DNA from: Hymenochaete sp. R1
Lineage: Eukaryota > Basidiomycota > Agaricomycetes > Hymenochaetales > Hymenochaetaceae
NCBI GenBank assembly: GCA_019400425.1
Contig: JAFREE010000138.1
Coordinates: 1-64,000 of the forward strand
Direction of reading: 5' to 3'
DNA: 64,000 nucleotides
Shown here: piece after piece, positions 60,775 through 64,000 of the stretch
Layout of the letters: every line of letters starts with the position of its first letter
Numbering within the stretch: position 1 is the stretch's first letter
The notes under the pieces: generated by a model
Databases searched by the model: none
Told to the model about the DNA's origin: nothing
Seen by the model: only the letters and a program-made list of their open reading frames with translations
Translations under genes and position numbers: made by a program

Positions 60775-63700
60775 GTAGTGCGCACGAGGTGTTATTGCCA
60801 ATTGTGAAGTTTCCCGCCACCGCGAAGGGAGGGTCCCCCATTCGCGCCCGCCACGCGCGAACGGACTTTGGGACGGCGAAGTGAGAAGAAGGGAAGAAGG
60901 GCGGGGAGGGGAGAAATACAGGAAAAAGCAATTATGATGAGCGGCCCTTACGGAGAGATTCCAGCCGCTAACGGCGCTAAGACGGTCTGAAGGCGAAGCT
61001 TAACAGCCAGGCGGGCGGTGCTTCAGTGCTTCTCCGAGTCGTTGCTTCGTACCTGTTGTTACCGCCATAGAAACGCGGGCAATTTCAAAGAGCGCGAACG
61101 TTGACGAAGTTCACGTACAGAGCACGCGCGCGAGAACGAGCGCGGAACACGCGGCGGCGAGACCGTACTCGTAACTTGTACTTCTTCGCACCTTCTCCGA
61201 CCTTCTCGCTCCCCTCGCTCGCGTGGGTTTATTTACGGTCATTGTGGTGGTGATACAGCCGGCTCGCGCTGCGCATTTAATTGCCGGTAGACGAGTCGAG
61301 TAAATCAGTCTCAGGAAGCGTCGGGTAAGTTCATGACAGACCCATAGGAAGGTAGGGCGGCACACCCGTCCTGTGGTACTGAGTCGACCGTCGTCATAAT
61401 GATTCTATGTCTATGATCAAAATGGATCGCGCTCGTAGTAGCACTCGACACAAATAATCATTCAACAAACCTTACCTTGCCCCACGACAACAATCGGAAT
61501 GTTCTCATTGCGAACATTCCCCGACCTGGTGTCTATAGTCGCCAAGCAGTCAATATTGATGCTTTCGGACGGACCGGATATTAACGCCAGCTTAGATCCG
61601 GAGCATTCGAGCATTGTTAACCGAAACCATTGTTAGGAAGGTTGAAGGAAGGCGCTGGTGTTGATTGTCTATTGTCCGTAATATTAACATATGCTCAACT
61701 TGGATTTGAAGGCAGCGCCGGCCTCACCGACCTAGAATTGTCATGCGGAGCTTGTACTACTGCTGCTACAGCCTGCATTTTTGTCCTCCATAAAAAGAAA
61801 CAACCTTCCATCGGAACTGCCGGAATGTTCTTAGTTAAAATTATATATTTGTCAGTGTGGTAGGCTGAAATGACCGAACCTTTCGCTCCGAGTACTTCGA
61901 ACTGCGCATTCCGAATGGTTCGTCGTCGTAGTTGTCGTTCAGTGTTGCACGGTCGTACGCGGCGTCTTTCGTTCATCCAGATCCAAGGCCACGCGCGGCG
62001 CTCGTCGTCTAGCGAATCGAGTCACTAGTCCTCGTTCCCGTTCCGAGTTTAATCCGTTTCGAATAGATCATCTACAAGTTTCTAGCGATCGCGTTTCGCT
62101 TCAAACCAGTAAATCACTTCCATTTCGGGCTTGTAAGGATACGCTTGGACATCGTGGCGCATTCAGGACGAGTCTGGGCACCTTACCCTCGTTTCGATTT
62201 ACTTGTTTTGGCCACGAGATTCTGTGCAAGCCGAAATCTAGTCCCGATCAGTGTCGACCCGTTCGGTACCAAAGAGACGAGTATTTCAAGTCTGAATGTA
62301 CCGGAAAAATACTCAGGATTGCATCGCATTTGGAAGGGTGCATAGATTCAGGGTGCCCTCAGGCCGATGCACCAGTGCCTTTATCGTAAGCCCAGCCAAT
62401 GAGTTTCGGTTTTAAGACTGAGGCGATGAGGGAATTATAATCGTCTTCCAACCTGCAAAGAAGGTCCATCGTAATACGTTGATGCGAATAAACGTCAATA
62501 TTGTGCCCCGATCGATGCGAAAAAAAGGCGGAATCGATCTATGCGACCTCAAGGATGACTTGGATGAGCACGTCGGAAAGAGTCGGCAGATCCATGAGCT
62601 TCCTACCCTGTAATCCTGCACTTTTAGAGATAACGTTGTTGGACTTCTCTCCGTCATCAAGGCACATATGATTGCGTTCAGGAAGACACGGCGACGTCTG
62701 TAAGCCCTCCACGCGTAAAGGCACAATGTGAGCCCACGCGAGTTCAACGTGAGTGACGTAACTTGGATTCTCTTCGAAGATTCGAAACTTTCATAGGTGA
62801 CTTACAGTTGATTGTAATAAAGGGCCTAACGCGGCCCGTAGCACCGACACTGAAAGCCGTAGAGAATCTGTTCATCTTCCAATATTTCCCAAGGTTGGGT
62901 CGCGGCGAGCCCTGATAATTTTTAACCCCCAAAGTGTTTGCCTCAACAAGCCTCCTAGGTACGAATCGCGACCGATTTGCTACGTGCGTATGAGCGGCAC
63001 CCTAAGCTCCAAAATATTACATTTTTCGATTTCGATCGAAAATGGTCCGGCTTTCTCTTCGAAGAAGCCCGTGTTCATGAAAATATGGACGATGGTTTCT
63101 AGAAAAAAAGGCTCCTTTTGGGACCATGGTTACGATACCACAGAGTTGCTTTCCGGAGGAGGTCGAATGCGTAGAATGGATTACAAGTGGATCGTAATAA
63201 AAATACAGAAAACAGACAGGGAAAAGGGCCTCGACGGAGGACGGAGGTAAAGTCTAATTGCTCGCGCGCGATTAATTTTCGGGGCGTCCAGATGGATCGG
63301 GGTTGGAAACTGACAACGTGAGCGAAGAAACAGTCTCGGCTCGTAGGAAACAGAGTAGCCGGGGTCTTCGTTCGTGACATTGTTTTTACGGTAATAAGTG
63401 CCGATCTCCTGAAAAAGGAAAGAAGACTGAACTTCTCGCAAAAAAATAAGTTGGGACCCATTTCCGTTTCCCTTACGGGTCTGCTTCTGCTGTTTCGCTT
63501 CTGGACGATGAAGGGTCAGCGAGAAATTTTTATACGTGTAAATATCTCATCCATGAAGCATGAGGAGGCCCAGCCTTGAAACACCGAGATTTGAATTGCG
63601 TAGGGTCCCTACTGATATGCAGGAGTACACCCGTGCAAAAGAAGCACTCGATTTCAAAAGACCCAGTCAGCCCCAAAATGAAAGAAGAGTGACGCTTAAC

Positions 63701-64000
63701 TTCAAACACCTCCAGTAACGTACTCTAGCACGTGCTTTACGCGGAAGTTTATTTGCAGTGCCCGAGCGCTCATGAGCTGAGGCGTTGGCTATGTCTGCGG
63801 CGTTAAAAGTGCAGATGCATTATTGAGAGTGTTCTCCGCAGAAACGGAGTGGATGAAGACAATGACTTCTGGTTCGTTGAGCACACGTTTGTGGTGTGCA
63901 CTTCCTAAAAAATCCGGATGGACATCCAATCCCGGGCCCCAACGGAACTCCGAGTCAAATCCAGGAGACTCTGAGAAGGTTGCAGAGAATTGACAAGCGG
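60775..64000. other. Gene-poor region, no recognisable gene
   Basis: Short ORFs on both strands, none recognised. On the minus strand, 62360-62724 reads as two consecutive open stretches in one frame interrupted by a single TAG (around 62547-62549). The second stretch contains ITMDLLCRLEDDYNSLIASV. It could be a relic exon, but support is weak. A perfect palindrome TTTCGATCGAAA lies near 63040. Confidence 0.4.

Overview
This window comes from a filamentous basidiomycete fungus, most likely an Agaricomycete. That is inferred from very intron-dense genes with mostly 50-65 nt GT-AG introns, tiny exons, short intergenic spaces in the gene-rich part, and fungal gene content (NOP9, RAD16, CDC14, HEM12, OLE1-type desaturase with fused cytochrome b5, fungal S10 carboxypeptidases). 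All protein genes are spliced, so gene spans below run from start codon to stop codon and include introns. Exon ends were read from splice motifs plus family conservation.

Layout. 0-4 kb (-): a tandem pair of paralogous genes of unknown function, duplicated together with TATA-box promoters. 5-17.6 kb: two paralogous secreted serine carboxypeptidases (-) flank an F-box protein (-), the pumilio-like ribosome-biogenesis factor NOP9 (-), the tRNA thiolase CTU1/NCS6 (-) and an SH3-domain protein (+). 18-24 kb: ribosomal protein uL2 and the nucleotide-excision-repair SNF2/RING protein RAD16 (+). 24.5-30.2 kb: a COMPASS SHG1-like gene (-) divergent from uroporphyrinogen decarboxylase HEM12, followed by the CDC14 phosphatase. 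30.9 kb: tRNA-Ala(AGC). 31.5-33.2 kb: a short-chain dehydrogenase. 33.8-35.4 kb (-): an equilibrative nucleoside transporter. 36.1-41.9 kb (-): a kinesin-3 motor with FHA and PH domains. 42-50 kb: about 8 kb with no recognisable gene, becoming rich in simple repeats. 50.0-58.4 kb: a head-to-head lipid pair, a stearoyl-CoA delta-9 desaturase with two introns longer than 1.1 kb (-) and a cyclopropane-fatty-acid synthase (+). 58.4-64 kb: a second gene-free tract carrying a clustered 8-bp motif.

Most genes are housekeeping: ribosome and tRNA biogenesis, DNA repair, chromatin, heme, cell cycle and transport. The most interesting points are (i) the desaturase/cyclopropane synthase pair, in which one enzyme makes the double bond that the other can modify; (ii) the two very large, low-complexity introns in the desaturase; (iii) a series of 11-17 nt micro-exons, several of them encoding active-site motifs; and (iv) the dense TGCCAGTG motif cluster at 59.7-60.8 kb. 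No transposase, reverse transcriptase, CRISPR array or virus-like gene was recognised.
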